DNA of 6,178 bases from B16-G9 sp964455635 (GTDB lineage: Bacteria; Bacteroidota; Bacteroidia; Bacteroidales; F082): contig CAYVWX010000192.1 of NCBI GenBank assembly GCA_964455635.1, positions 1-6,178 on the forward strand, in the 5' to 3' direction. Below are positions 6,112 to 6,178 of the stretch, piece after piece. The stretch's first letter is position 1. Each line of letters opens with the position of its first letter. The position numbers were made by a program, and so were the translations under genes. A model generated the notes under the pieces. It saw only the letters and a list, made by a program, of their open reading frames with translations, made no database searches and was not told the DNA's origin.

Positions 6112-6178
6112 ATGGTATTTCCTTTAAAAAGTTCGGTGAAAACTACACAGAAAACTACACAGAAAACTACACAGAAAA
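6112..6178 (+). CDS. 5' part (or remnant) of a KTTQ-repeat protein, cut by the window edge
   Basis: A frame open from 6082 (after TAA 6079-6081) to the window end has its first ATG at 6112. It reads MVFPLKSSV followed by KTTQ, KTTQ, KTTQ, K. The codons just before the ATG would give IGDSYTR, so the combined stretch GDSYTRMVFPL looks like the end of the ATPase-like domain of AlbA_2/HATPase_c_4-type putative regulators of Bacteroidota. In that family this stretch is often followed by TTQK or TGQ repeats and a winged-helix domain; this comparison is from memory. If so, the N-terminal part is missing and this is a truncated gene or remnant. Alternatively it is the start of a short HTH protein or a chance frame. 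Only about 22 residues are visible. Confidence 0.35.
   Translation, partial: MVFPLKSSVKTTQKTTQKTTQK
6138..6178 (+). repeat. Perfect 12-bp tandem repeat (GAAAACTACACA), at least 3.4 copies
   Basis: Three identical copies of GAAAACTACACA occupy 6138-6149, 6150-6161 and 6162-6173, followed by GAAAA at 6174-6178 where the window ends, so the total copy number is unknown. The period is a multiple of three, so gain or loss of units would keep any reading frame. In the frame that starts at ATG 6112 it encodes KTTQ. Perfect identity between copies suggests recent slippage. Confidence 0.95.

Noticed and set aside
6138..6178. The 12-bp repeats as a CRISPR array or iteron-type origin
   Set aside because: There are no spacers between copies, the unit is too short for CRISPR, and no cas or replication gene is nearby. 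The repeat is in frame with an open reading frame, which explains it better.

Overview
The window looks like ordinary chromosome from a member of the Bacteroidota. Three things support this: a secreted protein with a C-terminal type IX secretion (Por) sorting domain, A/T-rich leaders without Shine-Dalgarno sequences, and exact matches to the Bacteroidota -7 promoter element TAnnTTTG in front of two genes. Order or genus cannot be fixed from the sequence; a marine or anaerobic Bacteroidales/Marinilabiliales-type or flavobacterial genome would fit, but that is only a guess.

Layout, left to right. (1) 5-2269 (+): a large secreted multidomain protein with four FnIII-like modules, a YCF48/BNR-like beta-propeller apparently inserted inside the second module, and a T9SS sorting domain. 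It ends in a strong intrinsic terminator (2292-2326). (2) 2399-4303 (+): acetyl-CoA synthetase (acs), with its own promoter just after that terminator. (3) 4307-5083 (-): a predicted outer-membrane beta-barrel protein, convergent with acs and only 3 bp away. (4) 5143-5271 (-): a 42-residue lipoprotein gene, probably cotranscribed with the barrel gene. (5) 5372-6064 (+): uracil-DNA glycosylase (ung), divergent from the lipoprotein gene across a 100-bp intergenic region. (6) 6082-6178 (+): an open frame running off the right edge that carries perfect 12-bp tandem repeats encoding KTTQ. It resembles the end of an ATP-binding, AlbA_2-type regulator and is perhaps a remnant.

The genes do not form one pathway. 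acs (acetate activation) and ung (base-excision repair) are housekeeping genes. The lipoprotein/barrel pair is the only likely operon and may be a small envelope unit. I see no phage, insertion sequence, CRISPR array, RNA gene or clear defence system. The most unusual items are the propeller nested in an FnIII module, the tiny lipoprotein gene, and the KTTQ repeat tract at the edge. No gene-free stretch exceeds 300 bases.
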